A stretch of 54,734 nt of DNA from Candidatus Woesearchaeota archaeon (GCA_002687795.1 NZBG01000004.1:1-54734); one strand, 5' to 3'. Positions 1 through 8,800 are shown, counted from the first letter of the stretch. Numbers and translations: made by a program. The notes: generated from the letters alone by a model not told the origin.

Positions 1-2
1 GT

Positions 3-104
3 TCGGCAGGAAATGTTACTGCTGATGTAATCCAAAATTACATTGCTGAATCCCAGGGATGTTGGGATTTTGGCGGACAACAAAGGAAAGTTACTTCCTT
101 TGCT
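3..104 (+). CDS. Possible 3' end of an unrecognised CDS (partial)
   Basis: An open frame enters from the left edge and ends at TAA (102-104), giving about 33 residues. I do not recognise the peptide. It runs straight into two tandem hairpins resembling the right end of IS200/IS605 elements, so it could be the tail of a tnpB gene, but the diagnostic TnpB zinc-finger or RuvC motifs would lie outside the window. It may equally be chance coding. Confidence 0.25.
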
Positions 105-140
105 TAATATGATACCCCGCACTTTAGTGCGGGGAGGTTC
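82..140 (+). mobile_element. Tandem hairpins resembling an IS200/IS605 right end
   Basis: Two perfect hairpins stand in a row: AAAGGAA (82-88) with TTCCTTT (95-101), and CCCCGCAC (115-122) with GTGCGGGG (127-134) around a TTTA loop, followed by AGGTTCATC. Strong subterminal hairpins just after a reading frame are typical of the right end (and omega-RNA 3' end) of IS200/IS605 elements. The alternative is a transcription terminator facing the minus-strand operon. No transposase is visible. Confidence 0.35.
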
Positions 141-166
141 ATCTTAATTATATTTATATTTTAGTC

Positions 167-1102
167 CTATTTGGTTTTCTTCAAAATCTCTGTAACAGCA
201 TCATCGGTGCTCATTCCTTTCCTCTCTGCCTCAAAATTAAGGATAATCCTATGCCTTAATATAGGATATACCATGGTCTCTATATCCTCGCTCTTGACAT
301 GGTTCCTTCCCTGGATAAGCGACCTTGCCTTTGCCGCTAATATTAATCCGATTGTTGCTCTTGGTGATGCGCCATACTGCACTATCTCCTTCTTTGTTCT
401 TGTTGCATTAATGATCTTAACAACCCTGTTCTTAAGGTCATTGGCTATCGGAATCTGCCTTGTAAAGCCCTGCAAGGCTATAATATGGTTCTTGTTCAGC
501 AGTTTCCTTACCTTTGGTTCTTTCTTCTCCATAGCGTACTTGTTAACTATCTCTTTCTCCTCATCAATGGAAGGGTAGCCAACCTTTATCTTAAGGAGAA
601 ACCTATCAGACTGTGCTTCCGGCAAAGGATATGTGCCTTCCTGCTCAATGGGGTTCTGTGTTGCAAGCACAAAGAATGGTGGCTCAAGCTCAAAAGTCTC
701 ATTGCCAATTGTAACCTGCTTTTCCTGCATAGCCTCCAGCAAAGCTGACTGGGTTTTTGGAGTTGCCCTGTTAATCTCGTCAGCCAGAAGAATATTAGAG
801 AACACTGGCCCTGGCTGAAACTTGAACTTCCTCTTGCCATCGCTTTCTTCCACTATATAAGTGCCGGTAATATCAGATGGCATCAGATCAGGCGTGCTCT
901 GGATTCTGCTAAACTTCAAATCAAACAGCTCTGATATTGTCCTGACTGCAAGCGTCTTAGCAAGCCCGGGATAGCCCTCCAGCAATGCATTGCTATTACA
1001 CAGGATTGAAACCATTATCTGCTCAACCACATCATTCTGCCCAACAACAACCTTGTTTACCTCTTTCATTAAGGTATCAAAAGTATTTTTATAGCTCTTC
1101 AT
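167..1102 (-). CDS. MoxR-family AAA+ ATPase
   Basis: This 311-residue protein is a MoxR-type AAA+ ATPase. The Walker A motif GYPGLAKT is at 43-50, Walker B LLADEIN at 105-111, and the sensor region ATQNPIEQEGTYPLPEAQ at about 147-164, all typical of the MoxR subfamily, followed by the helical lid. MoxR ATPases act as chaperone-like remodelers with von Willebrand factor A (VWA) partners, often at the membrane. Here it is the last gene of a minus-strand operon with two VWA membrane proteins, which supports that pairing. Length matches the family. The start ATG at 1102 is 46 nt after the preceding gene. Confidence 0.93.
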   Translation of the reverse strand: MKSYKNTFDTLMKEVNKVVVGQNDVVEQIMVSILCNSNALLEGYPGLAKTLAVRTISELFDLKFSRIQSTPDLMPSDITGTYIVEESDGKRKFKFQPGPVFSNILLADEINRATPKTQSALLEAMQEKQVTIGNETFELEPPFFVLATQNPIEQEGTYPLPEAQSDRFLLKIKVGYPSIDEEKEIVNKYAMEKKEPKVRKLLNKNHIIALQGFTRQIPIANDLKNRVVKIINATRTKKEIVQYGASPRATIGLILAAKARSLIQGRNHVKSEDIETMVYPILRHRIILNFEAERKGMSTDDAVTEILKKTK

Positions 1103-1148
1103 TTTTTAACCTCCTTCTTTCCTGGTTTATTAGATATTATTAATATAA

Positions 1149-1958
1149 TTATTGCGTGATCTTCTCAAAATAACTCTTAACCAGCTCCTGCTGCTCCTTA
1201 GGGATATTCTCTTGATAAGACTCTGCTGAAGATGAGAATATCTCATCAGGAAACACATTCTGGAATTCCACTCTCTCAGCATCCTCTACATCATCAAGAT
1301 TAACCTCATAACTGCTCGGCTTGATAACCAGGTCAAGCTCTTTTCCACCAAGCTGGGCAATCATCTCTTCTCCATAGATATCCTCAGCAGTGATGCCTCC
1401 TGCTGCTCTTACATCCATCATAGTCCCTTCCTCATCACCGGAATCATTACCAGTCAGAGATGTATATTCTGTAGGCTTGTTATTACCGTTAAGGTTATCA
1501 ATCAACTGGCTGAAATCAAAATAAATATTATTCACAGCCAGGAACACTATCAAAAAAGACATTAATATGGAAGAAAGGATCTTATATGAAACAGCCTTTG
1601 AAGCAAAAAAATGGCCCAAAGACACATTCTTTAAGTCTTTCATAACCTCTTTATGCAGATCATCAACAAACGGGTTCTCAACATAGTCTTTATGGTCCAC
1701 AGCAGTCCTGAGTTTCTCATCAAGGAAAGGAAATTCCTTCTCTATATCCAGATAATATTTTTTCCTAAGCTTAAAAATAGTTGAAACAATGAAATATAAA
1801 ACAGCCGGAACAACAGCATAAAGCATATTATACCTAAACAAAGTAAGAACCAAAGAGCAAAGCAGCAGGATTACAACAGCGTTGAGTATATTTGTAAATA
1901 TAATGATGTTATGGAAATTAAAATCAATGTCCTTAACAGCTTTATCGAAATTTTTCAT
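1149..1958 (-). CDS. Membrane protein of the MoxR-VWA operon
   Basis: A 269-residue protein of no family I can name. Two hydrophobic segments lie near residues 18-60, then a charged cytoplasmic stretch (60-125), then another membrane segment around 130-150, then a long acidic tail without hydrophobic stretches. Membrane proteins of this general plan sit in many archaeal MoxR-VWA clusters. Its position between the coiled-coil protein and the MoxR ATPase suggests it belongs to the same membrane complex (inference). It starts 16 nt after the coiled-coil gene, so the two are surely cotranscribed. Confidence 0.75.
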   Translation of the reverse strand: MKNFDKAVKDIDFNFHNIIIFTNILNAVVILLLCSLVLTLFRYNMLYAVVPAVLYFIVSTIFKLRKKYYLDIEKEFPFLDEKLRTAVDHKDYVENPFVDDLHKEVMKDLKNVSLGHFFASKAVSYKILSSILMSFLIVFLAVNNIYFDFSQLIDNLNGNNKPTEYTSLTGNDSGDEEGTMMDVRAAGGITAEDIYGEEMIAQLGGKELDLVIKPSSYEVNLDDVEDAERVEFQNVFPDEIFSSSAESYQENIPKEQQELVKSYFEKITQ

Positions 1959-1974
1959 TTTGCATAATGATATT

Positions 1975-2478
1975 TTAACATGTGCCCTGCAATACGCATA
2001 TTTGGTTGTTTAGGCTACTAATCTCGCTATTTAATGTACTAATATCTGACTTCAGGCCTGTTATTGTTCTCTCTCTTTGGGCAATAGTGTTCTCTAGCGT
2101 AGCTACTCTTTCTATTTTAACCTCCAGCTCTGCCTTCTTTTGCTCCAGCTCGCTCTTTGTATTAAATAGCTCGGTCTCTAATGCTGCCTTATCAACATCC
2201 AACTGCTCCTTTATATTCCTCAAATCATTGTATTGCTCGCTTAATTCTTCTTCTCTCTTGGCCTTGATATCCAACTGGGAGCTTGTTTTGTTCAATTCCT
2301 CTTTATTCGTGCTAAGAGTATCCACCAGCTCATCAATCTTCTTTATCTTTGTTTTATAGTTTGACGTCATATCCACAAAAGTGTTATAATAAAAGGTTGT
2401 AAACCCAACAAATGCTATTAAAATAGCTACTATAAGTATTAAAAGACCAAAATTTACATTCCGTTTTATGTATGACAT
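1975..2478 (-). CDS. Single-pass membrane protein with long coiled coil
   Basis: This 167-residue protein has one N-terminal transmembrane helix (about 10-31) and then an almost uninterrupted heptad-rich coiled coil from about 40 to 160, rich in E, K, L and S, ending in a two-cysteine tail (CVLQGTC). No enzymatic motif is visible. It lies inside the MoxR-VWA operon, so a scaffold or spacer role in a membrane-attached complex is plausible but unproven. The repetitive composition means homology searches would return many unrelated coiled coils. Confidence 0.75.
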   Translation of the reverse strand: MSYIKRNVNFGLLILIVAILIAFVGFTTFYYNTFVDMTSNYKTKIKKIDELVDTLSTNKEELNKTSSQLDIKAKREEELSEQYNDLRNIKEQLDVDKAALETELFNTKSELEQKKAELEVKIERVATLENTIAQRERTITGLKSDISTLNSEISSLNNQICVLQGTC

Positions 2479-2524
2479 TTTGAATTCCTGAATCTTTTGA
2501 GTTTATAAATTTTTTTCATATTCT

Positions 2525-4891
2525 TTATCTATAAAAGTTTTCCTTTATCCTCCTTATGCATATCTCTATTAATAAAATTACTAATGCAGCTATTATAAAC
2601 GGCCACCTGTAATAGGTTGTATCAGCTTTTGTCCTCTTTGAGGTAGCTTTTATATGCTCAATAAGGGCTGTTGTGTTCTCCAGATCAAACGCCTTACCTC
2701 CGGTTACCTTTATCATATCGCCTAAATCCTGGTTAAGCCCTGTTTTCTCATACTCTTTGTTATGACTGACAGCCAGGTCAGCATCAAAAAATGTAAAAAA
2801 ACCTGTAGCTTCTGGTATAAAGCTTGCTTGGTATCTGTTTTCTCCTATCTTTGAGAACTGAAGCGTTGACTTAGGGACTTCTTTAGAAAAGACCTTTATA
2901 TCAACGCTTTCCCCAAGACTGGTATCTTTTAGCTTTACGCTAAAATCCTTTTTCCTGTCAGGATCGCCGATTGCCCAGTTGATGATTCTTGTGATAATCT
3001 GTGAATTATCTTGGTTTAAAAGCTCTCCGCCCCAGCCAGATCCGTCATCAGTTGAAAGCACAGCTATTCTCCCTAGGCCATAGCGCCAGGTTGTGAGGAT
3101 TGGGTTTGAGTTTTGTGTGGTAATTAATAACCTTGCAGACTGTTTTGGCACAACCTGGTTGAAACCATTGATATTCGCTGTAAGGCTCATCTTATTTGTA
3201 ATAAAATGATGATTGTCCAATATTACCAGGTTATTCTCTTCAGCAGGCTCTTTGCTTTCATTAAACAATAAGGTAAGCTTTTCTGTTTCAGCAGGCTCAA
3301 AAAACACGCCATTGCCTTTTAAGGCTAATTTCCGCATAAAATCCTTATTTGTGTCTTCACCAATGCCTACTGTATACAGCTTTAATCCCCTTAATGACAT
3401 CATCCTGGCATTAGCCAATGCCTGTTGAGGCATTTGAGTAATGCCATCTGAGATAAGGATAACATTCTTGCTGCCTGCTGCATACTCTAATAGCCAAAAG
3501 GCTTTTCTTAACCCTTCAGAAATAAGCGTGCCAGCCTGAGGGTCTGATTTAAGCGAAGCTATGCCTTGCTCTAACAATGGCTGGTCTTTCTTTGGCAGCA
3601 ACTTCCTTGTTACATAATAGCCTTTTGTATCAAACGCAACAACGCCAACATTATCTTTTGGGTCTATATTCTTAAGAATCTCCAAAGCCTGCGCCTTCTG
3701 GATGCTGATCTTTGAAGTTGAGCCAGGGCTAAACCCCAAAGTAGTTGTCCCTGAAATGTCAATAACTATAACAATGTTAATATCAGACTTCTCGCCCTTG
3801 CCAACCCTTCCGATTGTAACAGGCAGCATTGTCTCGAAATATGAGTTCTTGTATTTTCCGTAATCAAAGGAATGCTTGCCTCCAATTACCACAAGGCCAT
3901 TACCCTTATTTATATAATCCCTCAAAGTGTCTGTCCATGGGTTTATGGTGTCGGCATCCAAATTATTCAGGATCGCAACCGGATAGTCGTCTAAGTCCAC
4001 TGGGAGCGTATCTTTCTGGCTGACCACATATGGGAACTCAAGTATTGGCTCAAGTGGAGTATGCTCTTTCGTGATAAAAAGAATCTTTGGCTTTGGCAGC
4101 ACATGAACTGTCTTATAGTATACATTATTCTCCTTGAAGAAGTCATCTGCTATTATCCTGCCCTCAATCCTGTGGTAGCCCACACCAAGCTTCTTATCTA
4201 GAATCTGAGATTCAGCATTCTCCTCGCTTATCACCTTATCACTATCTATTTTTACTTCTAGTTTATAAGGAAGTGGATTGCCAGCTTTATTTATATTGAT
4301 ATGGAAGTTGATTTCAGCGCCATATATTGTTTCCTGCGGTGCATCTATAGTAATACCAACATCATCAGCTTTTGGCCCTATATCCAATGTATTGATTGTA
4401 GTATTCAGGATGCTGGCAAACACCATCATGTCCCATAAGTCCTTGCCTTGGTGGTTATTCCCATCGGTTATAACCATTATGTTATCATCACCCTGAATAT
4501 TGTTCAGGAGAGCGTCTCCTATAGCTGAGTTATTATCATATGCAATTGTCTTTATTGTTACAGGAATCTCTTCCCCAATCCTCTTCTTGAGCTCCTCCCC
4601 CAAACCCTGCTCAAACATCTTAAATGAATTAGACTTATCCTCCAATATAGCCAAAGAATAATCCCCTTTGACAGTCTTTCGTTCTATAGTGAACGGCGAG
4701 GATGCTGCGATAAGAAGCAAAGTGAATATAACTATCCTGGAAAGGGTTATCCATTTCCTTGGGCCCTTGCTTCTCTTTCTATAAAGGTTCTGCTCTGTTG
4801 CATTCTTAAACTTAACAAAATTTCCCCTGATAATAAAAAATAAGATTAATATCATAGGGAATATCAACAGCAGAGCCTTTGGATGCTCCAA
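2525..4891 (-). CDS. Large BatA/BatB-like membrane protein with two VWA-like domains
   Basis: This 788-residue protein has two N-terminal TM helices (about 6-21 and 48-65), a first VWA-like region (about 77-170; D85-x-S-x-S and the VITDG strand at 140-144), a beta-rich segment, a class I amidotransferase-like Rossmann segment (about 300-345), a second VWA domain (about 370-545; MIDAS D378-I-S-G-T, acidic LISDG at 480-484), and a C-terminal TM helix (about 764-782). Such proteins partner with MoxR ATPases. The TTG start at 4891 is the best available. The frame stays open upstream to the preceding gene without ATG or GTG, so an ATT or ATA start near 4948 cannot be excluded. Confidence 0.85.
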   Translation of the reverse strand: MEHPKALLLIFPMILILFFIIRGNFVKFKNATEQNLYRKRSKGPRKWITLSRIVIFTLLLIAASSPFTIERKTVKGDYSLAILEDKSNSFKMFEQGLGEELKKRIGEEIPVTIKTIAYDNNSAIGDALLNNIQGDDNIMVITDGNNHQGKDLWDMMVFASILNTTINTLDIGPKADDVGITIDAPQETIYGAEINFHININKAGNPLPYKLEVKIDSDKVISEENAESQILDKKLGVGYHRIEGRIIADDFFKENNVYYKTVHVLPKPKILFITKEHTPLEPILEFPYVVSQKDTLPVDLDDYPVAILNNLDADTINPWTDTLRDYINKGNGLVVIGGKHSFDYGKYKNSYFETMLPVTIGRVGKGEKSDINIVIVIDISGTTTLGFSPGSTSKISIQKAQALEILKNIDPKDNVGVVAFDTKGYYVTRKLLPKKDQPLLEQGIASLKSDPQAGTLISEGLRKAFWLLEYAAGSKNVILISDGITQMPQQALANARMMSLRGLKLYTVGIGEDTNKDFMRKLALKGNGVFFEPAETEKLTLLFNESKEPAEENNLVILDNHHFITNKMSLTANINGFNQVVPKQSARLLITTQNSNPILTTWRYGLGRIAVLSTDDGSGWGGELLNQDNSQIITRIINWAIGDPDRKKDFSVKLKDTSLGESVDIKVFSKEVPKSTLQFSKIGENRYQASFIPEATGFFTFFDADLAVSHNKEYEKTGLNQDLGDMIKVTGGKAFDLENTTALIEHIKATSKRTKADTTYYRWPFIIAALVILLIEICIRRIKENFYR

Positions 4892-4947
4892 TGAAAACGG
4901 CAGGTTTATCTTTGCAATCAGTTGTTCTATGATATAGGCAAGATTAA

Positions 4948-6738
4948 TTATAAATCACCCCTTCTCTTGATGTAAAATATTTCTACCAGCAACAGCAGAG
5001 AGGTTAAAATAAGCAAAGGCACAACAAGGCTGAGATTAAAGCTCTTTTCTCCCGACCTCAGCACAAAAGCTTTTTCCCCTTTCTTTATACTGTTCTCTAT
5101 AGACACATCAGACTCTTTCTCATTTAACAGGTTTACAGCAACCTTCTTGTCCCCTGCGTCATAGATACCTATCTTCTCATAATTCTCCAGTCCCTTATAA
5201 TCAAACCTTTTATTATAATCAGATATATCCTCGCTCCCCATTAAAAAGTTGATAAGATTCTCCCAGAATATGGGATAATCCTCCTGCGCCTTGAAATCTG
5301 AATACTCATCCATAATGCCATAATATACTATTTTGCCATCCCCTTCATCGTTTATAGTTATAAGGGGGCTGTCATCATCAGCAGCAACCAACACCAAGGT
5401 ATTGTTCTTTGAGCTGGAGGGAAAATACTTATCCATTGTTGTAAAACACCCCCCTCCTTTATTCTCAAACCTTTTTGTGAAAAAGTTAAATATCTTGGTG
5501 CACACCCTTGTTGCATTCCCTGTTCCCTTAAACTCAACAGGATAGAGCTCAGCCAAATCAGACTTCTCAATCTCCTGCTGCGCTGTTATTATAAGGCTCT
5601 TTCCGGAGCGGATATAAGAGGCTATATCCCTTATATCAGAAGGCACAATCTTCTCCTTTACATTATCTATTACAATAATATCATGCGTTAGGTCGAACGC
5701 CTTTACAATTGGAGGCTTTCTCACCTCTATCTCAGTATCCTTTGATGCCTTAATAGCAGACATAAGATATGTCTCATCAGCATTTGTGATTAATAAAACC
5801 TTAATCTTCTTTCTTGGGGGAGTGCTTATAAAAACATGATTATCAATGTTTAAATCATCATCAATATCCAGCTCTATCTTGCTAACAGAAGGCTGTGTCT
5901 CGAATACTGCAGTTTCCACGGAATTAGGCAAAAGCTTAACAGACTTTTCCTTTATTATCTTATCTTCCACAATCAATCTAACCGGCACATCCGCCTCCTG
6001 GCTGTTGAAATTCTTAATAAACACCTTAGTCTCGCGCTTATCAACAAGAAGGTCAACAATCCCTATATTGCTTGCATTGGAAGACACATCTATGAACATA
6101 ACATTATAACCCAAAGCTGAAAGATACCTTTTTGCCTTTAATGGTTGGTCAGCTTCCTGTGTTGTGATAAAATCGCTTATAACATAAATATTTCCTCCCT
6201 TCTTATTCTTCAGCAGGTTCTCTGCCTCTATCATCGCCCCCTCTATATTTGTGGGGGTGTCCTTTGGCTTCATGGAATTCAATATTGCCGATGCATCTTT
6301 CTTTGTTCCGCTCTCTAAAAGTGTGTTGGGAATATTTGAAGTTGATATGATTGATATCCTGCCATCCAGGTATTTCCTTGCCAGGCTTATCGCCCTCTCA
6401 AACCTTGTCGAAGCACCATAACTTGTTTGAGAGCTTGCGCTTTCATCAAGTATGATAACAGTATCCCCTACACTGGCATTATGAGGCATATCTGCAAAAG
6501 GCTCTGTTAATGACAGCGCCAGCACGGAAAGCGTTAATATCTGCAGCAGCAAAAGGAAATTTCTCACAAGGTTCCTAAAAAAGGTGAACTTTCTTTTTGC
6601 TTTGCTCTCACTTATAAGGAACATAAGGGAAGGAATCACCCGATCTAATGGCTTGGGCTTTCTCAAATAGAGGACTATTAAGGGTATTAACGCCAAAAGG
6701 CCGTACAGCCCGATTATATTTCCTATTCCCATCTCCAT
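4948..6738 (-). CDS. BatA-like VWA membrane protein
   Basis: This 596-residue protein has two TM helices at the N terminus (about 9-24 and 58-77), a VWA domain beginning at about residue 91 with the MIDAS DESAS at 98-102 and an acidic YVISDF strand near 187, a middle beta-sandwich, a Rossmann-like segment and a last TM helix before the terminal IKRRGDL. This is the BatA (aerotolerance-like) plan: N-terminal membrane anchor, VWA, C-terminal TM. Its ATG lies 1 nt past the AbrB-type gene stop, so the two genes are translationally coupled. It probably forms a membrane complex with the second VWA protein and the MoxR ATPase. Confidence 0.88.
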   Translation of the reverse strand: MEMGIGNIIGLYGLLALIPLIVLYLRKPKPLDRVIPSLMFLISESKAKRKFTFFRNLVRNFLLLLQILTLSVLALSLTEPFADMPHNASVGDTVIILDESASSQTSYGASTRFERAISLARKYLDGRISIISTSNIPNTLLESGTKKDASAILNSMKPKDTPTNIEGAMIEAENLLKNKKGGNIYVISDFITTQEADQPLKAKRYLSALGYNVMFIDVSSNASNIGIVDLLVDKRETKVFIKNFNSQEADVPVRLIVEDKIIKEKSVKLLPNSVETAVFETQPSVSKIELDIDDDLNIDNHVFISTPPRKKIKVLLITNADETYLMSAIKASKDTEIEVRKPPIVKAFDLTHDIIVIDNVKEKIVPSDIRDIASYIRSGKSLIITAQQEIEKSDLAELYPVEFKGTGNATRVCTKIFNFFTKRFENKGGGCFTTMDKYFPSSSKNNTLVLVAADDDSPLITINDEGDGKIVYYGIMDEYSDFKAQEDYPIFWENLINFLMGSEDISDYNKRFDYKGLENYEKIGIYDAGDKKVAVNLLNEKESDVSIENSIKKGEKAFVLRSGEKSFNLSLVVPLLILTSLLLLVEIFYIKRRGDL

Positions 6739-6739
6739 T

Positions 6740-6946
6740 TTATGGTTTCTCCAGCTCCTTTGTTTTCTTGATTATCTTATCAATGCCTTTAAATGAAGGA
6801 ATCTCAAGCTTTTTCAATATAATCACATCGCCTTCCCCCATAACTATGAACTTCTCCCCTTCCCTGAGGTTAAGGCTATCTCTGACTTCCTGGGGTATTA
6901 CAACCTGCCCCCTTGATGACAATGATGTGATTTCAGGCTTTTTCAT
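6740..6946 (-). CDS. AbrB/SpoVT (MazE-like) DNA-binding regulator
   Basis: A 68-residue protein with the classic swapped-hairpin AbrB signature: SSRGQVVIPQEVRDSLNLREG at 9-29 followed by a short beta strand. These proteins bind DNA as dimers. It is first in the MoxR-VWA operon and sits just downstream of a palindrome (6972-6998) lying between its TATA box and start codon, which suggests autoregulation of the operon. A MazE-type antitoxin is the alternative, but no toxin gene follows. The start ATG at 6946 has only a weak AAGGA upstream. Confidence 0.88.
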   Translation of the reverse strand: MKKPEITSLSSRGQVVIPQEVRDSLNLREGEKFIVMGEGDVIILKKLEIPSFKGIDKIIKKTKELEKP

Positions 6947-6971
6947 TTGGGTTTTCCTTCAATCTTACTTT

Positions 6972-7017
6972 CTTATTATAAGATTTCTGTATAATAAGAA
7001 TATCTTATATATAAAAG
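6972..7017 (-). promoter_or_regulatory. Promoter and palindromic operator of the AbrB-MoxR-VWA operon
   Basis: Read on the minus strand, a strong TATA box (CTTTTATATATAAG, 7004-7017) is followed by a 9-bp inverted repeat, CTTATTATA (6972-6980) and TATAATAAG (6990-6998), separated by 9 nt. The palindrome covers the expected transcription start about 25 nt after TATA, a good place for a repressor. The first gene encodes an AbrB-type dimer, the natural candidate to bind it. Confidence 0.55.
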
Positions 7018-7108
7018 TTTTGGTCAGAAACCGAGAAACTCTGAAAAAACACAAAAAGGCCCTATACAACAACAAAATTTATTAATAAAGAAGTTATATT
7101 ATATTCCT

Positions 7109-7615
7109 ATGGAGAGATTTCAGGAGCTAAGGGATGCTGCAAAGAAGAAACTGAATGTTGCTGACCATATGCTTTTCATGACCTATCCCCTAGTAAAGGA
7201 CACAAAACTGCTCCTGGCAATCATGGAAAACGTGTTTCTTGCAATGTCATATGCAATGAGCTCAGTTTTGCACTATGAAAAGCTGTTTAAAAGGCTGCCC
7301 TCTTTCCATGAAAGCTTTGAAAACAGGTTCAGCCTATTTAGGGAAAAATGTATCAGTAAATATGGGTTCAATAAAGAGCACATAAACATTATTAAAGAAA
7401 TAAAGGATATAATCGTAGAGCATAAGAACAGCCCTATGGAATTTGTCAGGAAAGACAGGTTTGTAATATGCTCCAGCAGCTATAGGGTTAAAACAATAGA
7501 GCTTAACCAGATTAAAAAATATGTTGCTGAGGCAAAATTATTTGTAAAGGAAGTAAATAATGTAACAAGCAGGAATGAGGAAATATTCAAGCAAAGGGAA
7601 TCATTTCGTTTATGA
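7109..7615 (+). CDS. Helical protein, first of a paralogous pair
   Basis: A 168-residue, mostly alpha-helical soluble protein of unknown function. Its N-terminal half aligns with the next gene product: both have an A-x-K/R-E/K-L...D-H-(M/L) opening and a long helix ending in L-(H/L)-YEK/YSK, so they are tandem paralogs. A TATA-like sequence lies around 7076-7089, about 26 nt before the ATG, consistent with a leaderless first gene. The helix-rich build and the length resemble HEPN-like or four-helix bundles, but no catalytic RxxxxH motif is obvious. Confidence 0.75.
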   Translation: MERFQELRDAAKKKLNVADHMLFMTYPLVKDTKLLLAIMENVFLAMSYAMSSVLHYEKLFKRLPSFHESFENRFSLFREKCISKYGFNKEHINIIKEIKDIIVEHKNSPMEFVRKDRFVICSSSYRVKTIELNQIKKYVAEAKLFVKEVNNVTSRNEEIFKQRESFRL

Positions 7616-7625
7616 GGTGTTAAAG

Positions 7626-8099
7626 ATGATGGAAGCATTGGAAGACGCAAGAAAAGAACTAATAAGGGTTGACCACCTGGTTTATGTGAGCTTAAAATAT
7701 ACAAGGACAGTTGATATGATAAAGCATGTGATTGGAAGGCTGATAAGCGCTTATGATTTCTTAAATCATGCGCTTCTACTTTATTCTAAGGAACAGAAGA
7801 AGATTAACGAGATTCCTGATACCCCTTGGCTGAAAAGAGAAAAGCTTATGGAGTTGTTTAAAGATGATGAGACCATAATCAAAAATATTCAGATTTATGC
7901 ATTACTAAGAAAAATAGATAAAGTAGAAGAATACCAATCATCAAGAGAATTTAGGAGGCATGTAACTATGACCTCAGAGATAGATGGAAAAGAGGTTAAG
8001 GTGGATATTGATGCAATTTATGAATGCTATAATGGATTACAGGAATTTAATGAATATGTTAAAAAGATGATAGAAGGCGAGGAAGAGGAAGATGTCTGA
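7626..8099 (+). CDS. Helical protein, second of a paralogous pair
   Basis: A 157-residue helical protein of unknown function, paralogous to the upstream gene product. I start it at 7626 because a perfect Shine-Dalgarno GAGGTG (7614-7619) lies 6 nt upstream; the frame is open back to 7575 inside the previous gene, but that start has no ribosome site. An acidic tail (EGEEEEDV) closes the protein. The stop overlaps the start of the membrane protein downstream by 8 nt, so the three genes form one operon. Confidence 0.78.
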   Translation: MMEALEDARKELIRVDHLVYVSLKYTRTVDMIKHVIGRLISAYDFLNHALLLYSKEQKKINEIPDTPWLKREKLMELFKDDETIIKNIQIYALLRKIDKVEEYQSSREFRRHVTMTSEIDGKEVKVDIDAIYECYNGLQEFNEYVKKMIEGEEEEDV

Positions 8100-8607
8100 A
8101 AGACTGATAAGCAACCTGAAAGAAAAAGGCTGGGAACATCATGATATCCATAGAACCATGAAGATTATTGAAAAAGGAAAACAAAAGAAGCACAAACTTA
8201 TCAAGGCTCTTGATATAGCGGTCTTCTGGATTGCTTTAATCCTGGCAATCATTGGGAATATTGTAATACTGTTTACATTGGTTCCATTCCTGTTAATGCT
8301 CAAAAGCTGGATTTATTATTTGATAATATGTTTTTTAGGCCTATCTTTTGGCTTGTTATTTGAAATACTTATCAGAGATATAGAGCATCTGGAAAGGAAG
8401 CATCATCTTCTTATAGGCTCTCTGCTCCCTGTTATAACCATTGTTAACTTTATCCTTATCACAAAGATACTCAACAGCTTTCTGGTAAATTATAATCTCA
8501 GCATCCAGATTCCTCTATTCGTAGCCATATTCTATACAATAAGCTTCTTACTGCCTTACTTTATATACCAGATGCATTATAGGGTTAGGTATAATATTAT
8601 GAAATAA
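8092..8607 (+). CDS. Four-TM membrane protein of the 7.1-8.6 kb operon
   Basis: A 171-residue membrane protein with a basic N-terminal region (1-38) and four predicted TM helices: about 42-66, 72-90, 104-128 and 138-160. The N-terminal motif with HHDIHRTMKIIEKG resembles the short helix found in several archaeal membrane proteins, but I cannot name a family. It overlaps the paralogous helical gene by 8 nt; a complex of two soluble helical proteins docked on this membrane protein is a reasonable guess from context only. Confidence 0.75.
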   Translation: MSERLISNLKEKGWEHHDIHRTMKIIEKGKQKKHKLIKALDIAVFWIALILAIIGNIVILFTLVPFLLMLKSWIYYLIICFLGLSFGLLFEILIRDIEHLERKHHLLIGSLLPVITIVNFILITKILNSFLVNYNLSIQIPLFVAIFYTISFLLPYFIYQMHYRVRYNIMK

Positions 8608-8693
8608 GTTCTTAACAGGCAAAGCTTTTAAATAACAAAGATTTCTTTATATTTATTATATATTGAATATTTATCTTTCACAATCACCAATAT

Positions 8694-8765
8694 GGCGGTA
8701 GTAGTTTAATGGTAGAATATACGGTTGTGGTCCGTATGAAGCGAGTTCAATTCTCGCCTACCGCC
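8694..8765 (+). tRNA. tRNA-His (GTG)
   Basis: The cloverleaf closes fully. An encoded G-1 (8694) pairs with C73 (8765), acceptor GCGGTAG (8695-8701) pairs with CTACCGC (8758-8764), U8 and G10 are in place, the anticodon stem is TACGG/CCGTA, and the loop TTGTGGT gives anticodon GTG. The encoded G-1 opposite C73 is the identity element of tRNA-His. No intron. CCA is not encoded, and a TTTT tract follows directly. The 3' part is repeated at 8872-8887 and 9885-9907. Confidence 0.96.
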
Positions 8766-8770
8766 CTTTT
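8748..8770 (+). repeat. att-like repeat copy 1 (in tRNA-His 3' end)
   Basis: Begins CAATTCTCGCC in the T-arm and ends with the TTTT after the tRNA. It is identical over 23 nt to 9885-9907 and shares 16 nt with 8872-8887. Confidence 0.8.
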
Positions 8771-8800
8771 ATATCCCTCGTATTGCCAATATAACCAAGT

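Noticed and set aside
7480..7704. Antisense ORF over the junction of the two paralogous helical genes
   Set aside because: It spans two real genes, lacks a promoter and has no recognisable sequence.
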